In this document: positions 34,923-43,043 of the stretch, one piece after another
How positions within the stretch are numbered: the stretch's first letter is position 1
Layout: the number at the start of each line of letters is the position of its first letter
Position numbers and translations under genes: made by a program
From: Paraburkholderia monticola
Lineage (GTDB): Bacteria > Pseudomonadota > Gammaproteobacteria > Burkholderiales > Burkholderiaceae
NCBI RefSeq assembly: GCF_001580545.1
Contig: NZ_LRBG01000038.1
Span: 682,001-746,000 of the forward strand
Direction: 5' to 3'
DNA: 64,000 nt
Notes under the pieces: model-generated
Seen by the model: the letters and a program-made list of their open reading frames with translations, nothing else
Told to the model about the DNA's origin: nothing
Databases searched by the model: none

Positions 34923-34938
34923 TCGATCATTTGATCTA
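34923..34938 (-). promoter_or_regulatory. Upstream activator site 1 for the phenol regulator
   Basis: On the minus strand TAGATCAAATGATCGA matches 11 of 13 fixed positions of the XylR/DmpR consensus TTGANCAANTGNTCAA. It lies about 150-165 bases before the predicted transcription start, the normal distance for such enhancers. Confidence 0.75.
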
Positions 34939-35060
34939 GCGCGAGCACGCATGCGTCTCGCGGCGAATCCGCCGCGCGAAATTTCGATTGCTGTTTGGTG
35001 GTTGATTCACAAGGGATTGTGCGCTTTTCGCCGCGCGGCGCGCGGCCTCTCCTGGTCCGT

Positions 35061-35076
35061 TGGCATAGCGGTTGCA
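35061..35076 (+). promoter_or_regulatory. Sigma-54 (-24/-12) promoter of the phenol hydroxylase operon
   Basis: TGGCAT-AGCGG-TTGCA matches the consensus TGGCAC-N5-TTGCA at all but one position. Transcription should begin near 35087, about 64 bases before the first start codon. Confidence 0.9.
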
Positions 35077-35150
35077 TTAATAGGCGCGCTGCCGCCAGTT
35101 TCGACGAAAGCGTGCAGTGACGGATAACGCCAAAACATCTGGAGACCGTG

Positions 35151-35426
35151 ATGCCCTCGCAATCACCCCACGCCGAACCGCCGTCGCGAACGTTCGATGT
35201 CACGCGGCGCTATGTCCGCGTGCGCGAATGCCGCGACGACGGCTTCGTCGAGTTCGATTTCTCGATCGGCGATCCGGGCCTGAGCGTCGAGCTCGTGATG
35301 AGCGCCAGGGACTACGCGTCCTTCTGCGCGACTCATCACGTGTGCCAGTTGAGCGACGACGAAGCCGCCGCGTTGGATCTGGAGCAACTGAAGTGGCGCT
35401 ACGGCACGCCGGGCGTCGCCGAGTGA
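35151..35426 (+). CDS. dmpK: Phenol hydroxylase assembly component P0 (DmpK-like)
   Basis: A 91-residue protein matching the first small component of multicomponent phenol hydroxylases (DmpK/PhkP0), which in DmpK helps insert iron into the oxygenase and is not needed for turnover. Typical is the run of short acidic blocks (FDVTRRYVRV, FVEFDFSIGDP, YASFCATHH, LEQLKWRYG). The ATG at 35151 has a GGAG site six bases ahead; a GTG directly before it is less likely. It is the first gene after the sigma-54 promoter, 33 bases before the P1 gene. Confidence 0.88.
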   Translation: MPSQSPHAEPPSRTFDVTRRYVRVRECRDDGFVEFDFSIGDPGLSVELVMSARDYASFCATHHVCQLSDDEAAALDLEQLKWRYGTPGVAE

Positions 35427-35459
35427 AGCGCCCCCCATAAGAGACATAGGAGAGACCCC

Positions 35460-36506
35460 ATGCAGATCGACATCAAGACGTCCTCGGTCCAGCAGATCCG
35501 CCAGACCTTCTCGCATGTCGCGAGACGGCTCGGCGCGGACAAGCCGGCGTCGCGCTATCAGGAAGCGACGCTGGAGCTGCAGCCCGAAGACAACTTCCAT
35601 TACCGGCCGCTGTGGCAGCCCGGCTTCGCGCTCTACGACAAGGGCCGCACGGCGATCCGCATGAACGACTGGTACGCGTTCAAGGATCCGCGCCAGTACT
35701 ACTACGGCGCGTACACGATCGCGCGGGCGAGGCAGCAGGACACGATGGAGAAGAACATCGAGTTCGTCACGCGACGGCGTCTGCTCGCCGATCTGCCCGA
35801 TGACGCGAGAGCGCGCATCGCCGCGCTGATGGTGCCGCTGCGCCACCTCGAATGGGCGGCCAACACGAACAACTGCTTCGTGACCGGCTACGGCTGGGGC
35901 ACCGCGATCACGCAGGCGACGATGTTCCACGCGATGGACCGCCTCGGCATCGCGCAGTACCTGTCGCGTATCGGTCTGCTGCTCGACGGCAATTCGGGCG
36001 CCTCGCTGGTCGAGGGAAAACAGCGCTGGCTCGATGATCCGATGTGGCAGGGCCTGCGTCGCGTGGTCGAGGACACGATGGTCGTGCAGGACTGGTTCGA
36101 AACCTATGTCGCGCAAAACGTCGTGCTCGATGGTTTGTTGTATCCGCTCGTCTACCGGCATATCGACCAGCGTTTGTCGCGCGAGCACGGCGCGGCGCTC
36201 GGCATGTTGAACGAGTTCGCGAGCGGCTGGTACGACGAAACGAGCCGCTGGGTCGATGCGACGTTGAAGACCGCGGCGGTGGAGTCGGCGCAGAACGCCG
36301 CATTGCTCGGGCGCTGGATCGCGCAGTGGCAGCCCCGCGTGCTAGAGGCGTTGCGCCCGCTTGCCGTCGAAGCGCTGGGCGCTGACGAGGCCGATGCGGC
36401 ACTGCGCGAGATCACCCAGGCGTTCGATGCGCGCATCCAGAAGCAGGGCGTGCCGCTCGCGGCGCAGCCCACAGCACAGCCCACCCAGGAGACCCAACAT
36501 GGCTGA
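35460..36506 (+). CDS. dmpL: Phenol hydroxylase oxygenase beta subunit P1 (DmpL-like)
   Basis: A 348-residue ferritin-like subunit that pairs with the large subunit in the alpha2-beta2-gamma2 hydroxylase. It has the length and order of DmpL (about 330 residues). Blocks such as HYRPLWQPGFALYDKGRTAI (residues near 42-61) and VAQNVVLDGLLYPLVY are typical. It lacks the diiron carboxylate set, as expected of the beta subunit. An AGGAGAG ribosome site precedes the ATG. It overlaps the P2 gene by eight bases (ATGGCTGA), a sign of coupled translation. Confidence 0.92.
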   Translation: MQIDIKTSSVQQIRQTFSHVARRLGADKPASRYQEATLELQPEDNFHYRPLWQPGFALYDKGRTAIRMNDWYAFKDPRQYYYGAYTIARARQQDTMEKNIEFVTRRRLLADLPDDARARIAALMVPLRHLEWAANTNNCFVTGYGWGTAITQATMFHAMDRLGIAQYLSRIGLLLDGNSGASLVEGKQRWLDDPMWQGLRRVVEDTMVVQDWFETYVAQNVVLDGLLYPLVYRHIDQRLSREHGAALGMLNEFASGWYDETSRWVDATLKTAAVESAQNAALLGRWIAQWQPRVLEALRPLAVEALGADEADAALREITQAFDARIQKQGVPLAAQPTAQPTQETQHG

Positions 36507-36771
36507 TTCCGTATTCATCGCGTTTCAGACCAACGACGACTCGCGCCCGATCATCGAGGCGATCGAGGCGGACAACCCGCACGCCGTCGTCAACGCGTTT
36601 CCGGCGATGGTCAAGATCGATGCGGTCGGGCGGCTCGTGATCCGGCGCGAGTCGATCGAGGAGCGCATCGGGCGCGACTTCGATCTGCGCGAGCTGCAAC
36701 TCAATCTGATTTCGCTCGGCGGCAACATCGACGAGACCGACGACGAATTCATTCTCGAATGGAAGGCCTGA
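36499..36771 (+). CDS. dmpM: Phenol hydroxylase regulatory (coupling) protein P2 (DmpM-like)
   Basis: A 90-residue cofactor-free effector protein of the MmoB/DmpM family that binds the hydroxylase and is needed for efficient turnover. Family signs are the length (about 90), the start VFIAFQTNDDSRPIIEAIE (residues 5-23) and the final DDEFILEWKA. The ATG at 36499 lies inside the end of the P1 gene with an AGGAGACCC site ahead. 32 bases separate it from the large-subunit gene. Confidence 0.93.
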   Translation: MADSVFIAFQTNDDSRPIIEAIEADNPHAVVNAFPAMVKIDAVGRLVIRRESIEERIGRDFDLRELQLNLISLGGNIDETDDEFILEWKA

Positions 36772-36803
36772 GTGGCCGCGACCAATCGCATGGGAGACGC
36801 ACG

Positions 36804-38423
36804 ATGAGCACCACGAACACGACGCCGAAGAAGCTGAGCATCAAGGAAAACTACGCGATGCTGACGCGCGGCCTCGGCTGGGAGACGACCTATCAGCCGA
36901 TGGATGAGGTCTTTCCGTACGACCGCTTCGAAGGCATCAAGGTCCACGACTGGGACAAATGGGAAGACCCGTTCCGCCTGACGATGGACGCCTACTGGAA
37001 ATATCAGGGCGAAAAGGAACGCAAGCTGTACGCGATCATCGACGCGTTCCAGCAGAACAACGGCCAGTTCAACGTGACCGACCCGCGCTATATCAACGCG
37101 CTGAAGCTGTTCCTGACCGGCGTGAGTCCGCTCGAATACGCGGCGCATCGCGGCTTCGCGCTCGCCGGCCGGAACTTTCGCGGCGCCGGCGCACGCATCG
37201 CCTGCCAGATGCAGGCGATCGACGAATTGCGGCACGCGCAGACGCAGGTTCATACGATCAGCCACTACAACAAGTTCTTCAACGGCTTTCACGACTTCAA
37301 GCATATGCACGACCGGGTCTGGTATCTGTCGGTGCCGAAGTCGTACTTCGAAGACGCGATGAGCGCCGGCCCGTTCGAGTTCGTCACCGCGATCTCGTTC
37401 TCGTTCGAATACGTGCTGACCAATCTGCTGTTCATGCCGTTCATGTCGGGCGCCGCATTCAACGGCGACATGGCGACGGTGACGTTCGGCTTCTCCGCGC
37501 AGTCCGACGAATCGCGCCATATGACGCTCGGTCTCGAAGTCGTGAAGTTCCTGCTCGAACAGGACCCGGGCAACGTGCCGATCATCCAGAAGTGGATCGA
37601 CAAATGGTTCTGGCGCGGCTACCGGCTCTTGACGCTCGTCGCGATGATGATGGACTACATGCTGCCGAAGCGGATCATGTCGTGGCAGGAAGCGTGGGAA
37701 ACCTACTTCGAGAAGAACGGCGGCGCGCTGTTTCATGATCTCGAACGCTACGGCATTCGCATGCCGAAGTATCACGAGGTCGCCTCGAAAGAGAAGGACC
37801 GCCTTTCGCACGAAGCGTGGGGCATCTTCTACAACTACACGCACGCGGCGGCGATGCATACGTGGATTCCGTCGGACGACGAAATGAACTGGCTCGCCGA
37901 CAAGTATCCGGCGACGTTCGACAAGCTGTATCGTCCACGCTTCGAGTACTGGCGCGAGCAGCAGAAAGCGGGCAAGCGCTTCTACAACAACACGCTGCCG
38001 ATGCTGTGCCAGATCTGCCAGATCCCGATGGCCTTCACCGAGCCCGACGATCCGACCAAAACCTGCTACCGCGAAAGCGATTATCTCGGCAACAAGTACC
38101 ACTTCTGCTCGGACGGCTGCAAGGACATCTTCGACAACGAGCCGGAGAAATACGTCCAGGCGTGGTTGCCGGTGCATCAGATCTACCAGGGCAACTGCTT
38201 CGAGAAAGACGCGGACCCGTCCGCCGCCGATTTCGATCCGCTCGCCGAAGTGCTGCGCTATTACCACATCAACGTCGGCGCGGACGGTCACGAGTTCGAG
38301 GATTCACCCGACAGAAAGAACTGGCTGCGCTGGACCGGCAAGCCGAGCCACGGCGGCGAGGGCACCACGGAAAACGTCACCGAAGCCACGGGCCCAGGAA
38401 CACCCGCCGCGCAAGCCGCGTGA
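36804..38423 (+). CDS. dmpN: Phenol hydroxylase oxygenase alpha subunit P3 (diiron, DmpN-like)
   Basis: A 539-residue catalytic subunit that hydroxylates phenol to catechol with O2 at a non-heme diiron centre. The six metal ligands are in place: Glu111, Glu141 and His144 (AIDELRHAQ), Glu202, Glu236 and His239 (QSDESRHM). The C-terminal quarter has CQICQIPM and YHFCSDGC, the zinc-binding cysteines also known in phenol hydroxylase structures. Length agrees with DmpN (about 517) plus a longer Thr/Gly/Ala tail. The ATG at 36804 follows a GGGAGACGC site. Together with P1 and P4 it forms the oxygenase. Confidence 0.96.
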   Translation: MSTTNTTPKKLSIKENYAMLTRGLGWETTYQPMDEVFPYDRFEGIKVHDWDKWEDPFRLTMDAYWKYQGEKERKLYAIIDAFQQNNGQFNVTDPRYINALKLFLTGVSPLEYAAHRGFALAGRNFRGAGARIACQMQAIDELRHAQTQVHTISHYNKFFNGFHDFKHMHDRVWYLSVPKSYFEDAMSAGPFEFVTAISFSFEYVLTNLLFMPFMSGAAFNGDMATVTFGFSAQSDESRHMTLGLEVVKFLLEQDPGNVPIIQKWIDKWFWRGYRLLTLVAMMMDYMLPKRIMSWQEAWETYFEKNGGALFHDLERYGIRMPKYHEVASKEKDRLSHEAWGIFYNYTHAAAMHTWIPSDDEMNWLADKYPATFDKLYRPRFEYWREQQKAGKRFYNNTLPMLCQICQIPMAFTEPDDPTKTCYRESDYLGNKYHFCSDGCKDIFDNEPEKYVQAWLPVHQIYQGNCFEKDADPSAADFDPLAEVLRYYHINVGADGHEFEDSPDRKNWLRWTGKPSHGGEGTTENVTEATGPGTPAAQAA

Positions 38424-38461
38424 CGCTCACCCACGCCAACCGGATACGAAGGAGACACACC

Positions 38462-38824
38462 ATGTCAGTTATCGCGCTCAAAGAAGGCTACACGGGCGAA
38501 GTGAAAGACCGCGAGGAAAACTTCCACGGCAACCGCCTGCTGTTTATCGGCTGGGAAGATCATTTGATGTTCTGCGCGCCGCATTGCATTCCGGTGGCGC
38601 CGTCGATGACGTTCGCGACGCTCGCGAACGACGTGCTGCCCGGCATCTACGCCGCGCATCCCGACTGGGAGCGCGTGAAGCAGGACGAGATCGAATGGTT
38701 CCGCTCGAACGAGCGCTTCACGCCCGCATTCGATCGGACGCTCGAAGAAAACGGCCTGCTTCACAAGGCACTGATCCGTTTTCGCACGCCGGGTTTGACC
38801 GGCATTCGCGGCTCGTGCAGCTAG
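38462..38824 (+). CDS. dmpO: Phenol hydroxylase oxygenase gamma subunit P4 (DmpO-like)
   Basis: A 120-residue small subunit of the hydroxylase core. It matches DmpO in length (about 118) and in blocks such as FHGNRLLFIGWEDHLMFCAPHC (key residues GWEDHLMFCAP) and SMTFATLANDVLPGIYAAHPDWERV. It has no cofactor motif of its own. AAGGAG precedes the ATG. It follows the alpha subunit by 38 bases and precedes the reductase gene by 38 bases. Confidence 0.94.
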   Translation: MSVIALKEGYTGEVKDREENFHGNRLLFIGWEDHLMFCAPHCIPVAPSMTFATLANDVLPGIYAAHPDWERVKQDEIEWFRSNERFTPAFDRTLEENGLLHKALIRFRTPGLTGIRGSCS

Positions 38825-38862
38825 GCCGCGCGCTCTCGTGACCAGAAAGAGGAGACGCTGAC

Positions 38863-39927
38863 ATGAGCTACCAGCTAACCATCGAGCCGATCGGCCACAC
38901 GATCGAGATCGGTGACGAACAGACCATTCTCGACGCGTGCCTGCGCGCCGGCGTATGGCTACCGCACGCGTGCTGCCACGGGTTGTGCGCGACCTGCAAG
39001 GTGCAGGTCGTCGACGGCGAGATCGAGCACGGCAACGCGTCGCCGTTCGCGCTGATGGATTTCGAACGCGACGAACGCAAGTGCCTCGCGTGCTGCGCGA
39101 CCGCGCAATCGGATCTGACGATCGAAGCCGATATCGACGAGGATGTCGACGCGCGTCACTTCCCGGTCCGCGATTTCACGGGCCGCGTGAAGGACAGCAT
39201 CGATCTGACGCCGACCATCAAGGGCATCTTCGTCGAGTTGGACGGCGAGGGCATCGAGTTTCAGGCGGGGCAGTACGTGAACGTGCAGATTCCCGGCGAA
39301 GACACGCCGCGCGCGTTTTCGCTCGCCGGCAAGCCGGGGTCATCGACGCTGATCGAGCTGAACGTGAGGCGCGTGCCGGGCGGCAAGGGCACCGGCTATC
39401 TGCACGAAGCGCTGAAGCCCGGCGACGCGCTGCGCTTTACCGGTCCGTTCGGCCGGTTCTTCGTGCGCGCGTCGGACCCACAACCGGTGATCCTGATCGC
39501 GGGCGGCTCGGGATTGTCGAGCCCGCGTTCGATGCTGCTCGATCTGCTCGACGAGGGCGACACGCGGCCGATCACGCTCGTGTACGGCGCGCGCGATCGC
39601 GCGGAGCTGTATTACCACGACGAGTTCGTCGCGCTCGCCGAGCGGCACGCGAATTTCACCTATGTGCCGGCGCTGTCGAACGAGGCCGAGGGTAGTGCAT
39701 GGGAGGGGTTTCGCGGCTTCGTCCACGAGGCCGCGAAGGCGCACTTCGGCGGCGATTTTCGCGGCCACAAGGCGTATCTGTGCGGACCGCCGGTGATGAT
39801 CGAAGCGTCGATCCGCGCGCTGATGCAAGGGCAGTTGTTCGAGCGTGACATCTACACGGAGAAATTCCTCAGCAACGCGGACGGTGCCGAGGCGCTCGCG
39901 AAGAGTCCGTTATTCAGGTCGATCTGA
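38863..39927 (+). CDS. dmpP: Phenol hydroxylase reductase P5 (DmpP-like)
   Basis: A 354-residue NADH reductase that feeds electrons to the diiron subunit. The N-terminal plant-type [2Fe-2S] domain has Cys37, Cys42, Cys45 and Cys77. An FAD-binding barrel (PRAFSLAG, residues about 147-154) and a ferredoxin-NADP reductase-type NAD domain (AGGSGLSSPRSMLLDLL, then YLCGPPVMIEA) follow. Length equals DmpP (353). It is the last gene of the operon: the ferredoxin (DmpQ) and catechol 2,3-dioxygenase genes that often follow are absent here. Confidence 0.96.
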   Translation: MSYQLTIEPIGHTIEIGDEQTILDACLRAGVWLPHACCHGLCATCKVQVVDGEIEHGNASPFALMDFERDERKCLACCATAQSDLTIEADIDEDVDARHFPVRDFTGRVKDSIDLTPTIKGIFVELDGEGIEFQAGQYVNVQIPGEDTPRAFSLAGKPGSSTLIELNVRRVPGGKGTGYLHEALKPGDALRFTGPFGRFFVRASDPQPVILIAGGSGLSSPRSMLLDLLDEGDTRPITLVYGARDRAELYYHDEFVALAERHANFTYVPALSNEAEGSAWEGFRGFVHEAAKAHFGGDFRGHKAYLCGPPVMIEASIRALMQGQLFERDIYTEKFLSNADGAEALAKSPLFRSI

Positions 39928-39966
39928 AGCACGGCTGTCATGCAGAAGCCAGGAAGGCACGCTGGC

Positions 39967-42645
39967 TCACGCTCCGACGTTGGACCAGGACGCCGCCTCG
40001 GTATGGTCGAGCCATGGCGCGAGCTCGGTTCGCAATTGCGCCATATCGAGCGGTTTGCCGAGCAGCCGCGCGCCCGGAATCGCTGCTCCGATCTCGGCGC
40101 TGTGACCGTAGCCCGACACCAGCAGCACGCGTATCTCCGGCTGCAAGCGCCGTACGGCGCGGGCGAGTTCGTCGCCGGACATGCCAGGCAGCGTGAGGTC
40201 GGTCAACAGCACGTCGTAGTGTTGCGTGTTGGCGAGCGGCAGCGCTGCCTCCGCGCTCGCGACCGCGGTACAGGCGACGCCTAGCGCCGCGAGCAGTTCG
40301 CCGAGCGCCTCGCGCGATTCGGTGTCGTCCTCGACCAACAGCACGCGCGCGGCTTGCTGGGCGGCGCGCGGCTGGCGATGCTTCGGCGACGTCTTCCTCG
40401 ACCTGTCGCGCGGCGCTTTGGCCGCGCCGTGCGGGTGCGCGCTTTCGTACGCGGTGGGCGGCACGCACGCGGCGATGCGCGCCTCGCGGATGTCGGCTGT
40501 CTGGTCCGCGCTCGCGGCGCCCGCGCGCAGAACGTTGCGCACGAGGCGCGCAAGATCGTCGCGCCGGTAGGGCTTGGACAGCAGCGTGATACCGGCGTCG
40601 AGCTTGCCGTGGTGGACCATTTCGTCGCGCGTATAGCCTGATGTGAATAGCGTGGGCAGCGGCGGCGTGCGCGCGGCCGCGCGCTCTGCGAGCTCGACGC
40701 TCTTCAGCTTGCCGGGCATCACGACGTCGGTGAACAGCAGATCGATCGGCACGTCGCTGTCGATGAACTCGAGCGCCGCGTCGCCGTTCGACGCGGTCAG
40801 CACCTTATAGCCGAGCTGCGCGAGCATTTCGACCGCGGTCAGCCGCACGTCGGCATCGTCCTCGACGACGAGGATCGTTTCGCCGCCGCCGATCGATGCG
40901 GCGGTGCCGTCGACGGTCTCCAGCGTCTCCGTCTCGCAGCAGCGCGGAAAGAACAGCGACACCGTGGTGCCGTGTCCCACTTCGCTTTCTATCGTGACAT
41001 GCCCGCCGCTTTGCCGCGCGAAGCCGAACACCATCGACAGGCCAAGGCCGGTGCCGTGGCCATCGGGCTTGGTCGTGAAGAACGGCTCGAACACGTGTTG
41101 CAGCACCTCGGGCGGCATACCCGAACCGGTGTCGGCGACCGAAAACTCCACGTATTCGCCGGGCGACAGCTCCGGCTTGTCGCGACAGAAGGCGGCGTCG
41201 AGCGTGCGGTTGGTCGCGCGAACCGTGAGCACGCCGTCGGCGCGCATCGCGTCGCGCGCATTGATCGCCAGATTGAGCAGCGCGTTTTCGAGCTGATTGC
41301 GGTCGACCTGCACGTTCCACAGATCGTCGCTGAGCACCGTGTCGATCCGCACCGTTTCGCCGAGCGCGCGGTGCAGCATCTCGCTCATGCCGGTCAGCAG
41401 GCGGCGCGGATTCAGCACGGTCGGTGAGAGCGGCTGACGGCGCGCGAACGCGAGCAGGTGCGCGGCCAGCTTCGCGCCGCGTCTGACGGCGTCGGTCGCG
41501 GCGGACAGACGTCGCTGCGTGACGGGATCGTCGTCGGCGTCGGCGGCGAGCATCTGCAGATTGCCGTTGATCACCTGCAGCACGTTGTTGAAGTCGTGCG
41601 CGACGCCGCCCGTCAGGCTGCCGATCGCTTCCATCTTCTGCGCCTGGCGCAGCTGCTCCTCGGCGAGCGCGCGCGCCGCGATCGAGTCGGCGACACGCTG
41701 CTCGAGCGTTTCGGTCAACTGAACGAGCTGCTGTTCTGCGATCTTGCGCTCGTGAATATCGATCAGCACGCCCGGAAAGCGCGTCGGCTCGCCGTGTTCG
41801 TCGAACTGGCAGCGGCCGTTCGCCTGCACCCATATATATTCGCCGTCGGCGCGCCGGATTCGGTACTCGACGCGAAACGGGCCGCCGCTGCGGATGGCTT
41901 CGGCGATCTGGTTGTCGTTGAGCACCCGGTCGTCGGGGTGGATCATCTGCGTCGCCGCCTCGCGCGGCACGCCTTTCGACGCTTTGTCGCGCGCAAACGA
42001 GAAAGTGCGCGCGAAACGCTCGTCGCCGCTGACCTCGCCCGTGCGCACGTCGAGCACCCAGGTGCCGAGCACGGCGCCGGTGTTCAGCGCGAGCTGCAAG
42101 CGTTCGTTGGTCTCGTGCAGTTCGATTTCGGCTTGCTGGCGCAGGCGCTCGGTCAGCACGCGCCCGGTCGTCTCGACGACCATCGCGATGACGCCGGCAG
42201 GGGCGCCCGTGTCGCCCGCGACCGGGCTGTAGTACAGATCCATCCAGACGTCTTCGGGCTTGCCGTCGCGCAGCAGCACGAGCGCCTTGTCGCGATACGA
42301 CAGCGTGCCGCCCGCGAGGCAGGTGCGCATGACCTGACGATTGAAGTCGGCGACCTCGGGCCAGCCGGCTTCGACCGGACAGCCGAGCAGATATGGATGC
42401 CGACCGCCCGCGAAAACCGCGTAGGCGTCGTTGTAGATCATGTGGCCGGGCTCGCCCCACAACAGGACGAGCGGCACCGGCGAGGCGAGCATCAACTGGA
42501 CCGTCGAGGTCAGACTGCGCTGCCAGTTTTCGATCGCGCCGAGGCTGGTCGCGCGCCAGTCGAATTCGCTGATGCGTTGCGCCATCTCGCCGCGCCAGCC
42601 GGCGCAGCCGTAGTCTTGTGCCGGAAAAGGCATGCCGTGCTCCAC
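39967..42645 (-). CDS. PAS hybrid histidine kinase with two receiver domains
   Basis: An 892-residue cytoplasmic hybrid kinase. Two PAS-type sensor regions (about 45-165 and 185-302, the second with the IHERK-type PAC end) lead to a HisKA domain with His350 (GGVAHDFNNVLQVI). An ATPase domain follows (NLAINARDAM, DTGSGM, GTGLGLSMV, about 440-585), then receiver 1 (about 600-720, Asp in LLFTDVVMPG) and receiver 2 (about 770-885, Asp in LLTDLTLPG). There are no membrane helices. The two receivers are joined by a basic linker rich in Arg, Lys and Pro. No output domain is present, so a partner is needed. It converges on the phenol hydroxylase operon; a functional link is unproven. An internal ATG at 42633 is an alternative start. 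Confidence 0.93.
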   Translation of the reverse strand: MEHGMPFPAQDYGCAGWRGEMAQRISEFDWRATSLGAIENWQRSLTSTVQLMLASPVPLVLLWGEPGHMIYNDAYAVFAGGRHPYLLGCPVEAGWPEVADFNRQVMRTCLAGGTLSYRDKALVLLRDGKPEDVWMDLYYSPVAGDTGAPAGVIAMVVETTGRVLTERLRQQAEIELHETNERLQLALNTGAVLGTWVLDVRTGEVSGDERFARTFSFARDKASKGVPREAATQMIHPDDRVLNDNQIAEAIRSGGPFRVEYRIRRADGEYIWVQANGRCQFDEHGEPTRFPGVLIDIHERKIAEQQLVQLTETLEQRVADSIAARALAEEQLRQAQKMEAIGSLTGGVAHDFNNVLQVINGNLQMLAADADDDPVTQRRLSAATDAVRRGAKLAAHLLAFARRQPLSPTVLNPRRLLTGMSEMLHRALGETVRIDTVLSDDLWNVQVDRNQLENALLNLAINARDAMRADGVLTVRATNRTLDAAFCRDKPELSPGEYVEFSVADTGSGMPPEVLQHVFEPFFTTKPDGHGTGLGLSMVFGFARQSGGHVTIESEVGHGTTVSLFFPRCCETETLETVDGTAASIGGGETILVVEDDADVRLTAVEMLAQLGYKVLTASNGDAALEFIDSDVPIDLLFTDVVMPGKLKSVELAERAAARTPPLPTLFTSGYTRDEMVHHGKLDAGITLLSKPYRRDDLARLVRNVLRAGAASADQTADIREARIAACVPPTAYESAHPHGAAKAPRDRSRKTSPKHRQPRAAQQAARVLLVEDDTESREALGELLAALGVACTAVASAEAALPLANTQHYDVLLTDLTLPGMSGDELARAVRRLQPEIRVLLVSGYGHSAEIGAAIPGARLLGKPLDMAQLRTELAPWLDHTEAASWSNVGA

Positions 42646-43043
42646 GAGAGATCACGTCGAAATGGTGGGCGCGTTGACGAAGCTTCGTGGGCTTCGCGCG
42701 CTCTGATTATTGTAGGGCAAGCCATCGTCTCGCTGACGCATTGCGCGTGCTGTTCGGGGGGGGTGCCGGACCTGCAGGGTCGCCGAAAGCATCCGTTAAG
42801 GGACATCGTTCGATGCAGGTGCAACACTTACCGCGAGACGCGTTGGTTGCGGCGCTGGAATCGGAAGAAGCGCCCGCATCGGCGCTGGGGATCGTGTCAG
42901 GCGCGAATCGTCCGGACACCTGCGCCGGCTTCGAACCGTACGGTGGCGCAGCAAAACATCACACGATATCCGCGAAGTGAGGAACGGGTGAAACCAACGC
43001 TCGCGATTCGTCGAGCGTGGGTCTCACCCAGCGAGCGCATCCG
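42646..43043. other. 398-base intergenic region between the hybrid kinase and bcsC
   Basis: No convincing gene. It holds a 12-base palindrome ACGAAGCTTCGT (42677-42688) just upstream of the kinase start and a long hairpin (42986-43029) after bcsC. A 97-codon plus-strand frame in it has no ribosome site or recognisable product. Confidence 0.55.
42986..43029 (-). terminator. Long hairpin downstream of bcsC, likely end of the cellulose operon
   Basis: Arms of 18 bases (GGGTGAAACCAACGCTCG and CGAGCGTGGGTCTCACCC) pair at 16 positions around an eight-base loop, 15 bases past the bcsC stop on the minus strand. The T-run after it is poor. Confidence 0.55.

Larger units (their letters stand above)
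34781..35150. other. 370-base control region between regulator and phenol hydroxylase operon
   Basis: No gene is seen. It contains two XylR/DmpR-like activator sites and a sigma-54 promoter (separate entries). The promoter of the regulator gene on the other strand should also lie here; I could not define it. I looked for an IHF site between activator sites and promoter and found no convincing match. Confidence 0.7.

Noticed and set aside
34940-35060. IHF site between the enhancer sites and the sigma-54 promoter
   Set aside because: GGTGGTTGATTC resembles half of the consensus, but the TTR part does not fit on either strand.
42687-42980. 97-codon plus-strand frame between the hybrid kinase and bcsC
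   Set aside because: No ribosome site, no family, no codon-position signal; region better explained as intergenic.
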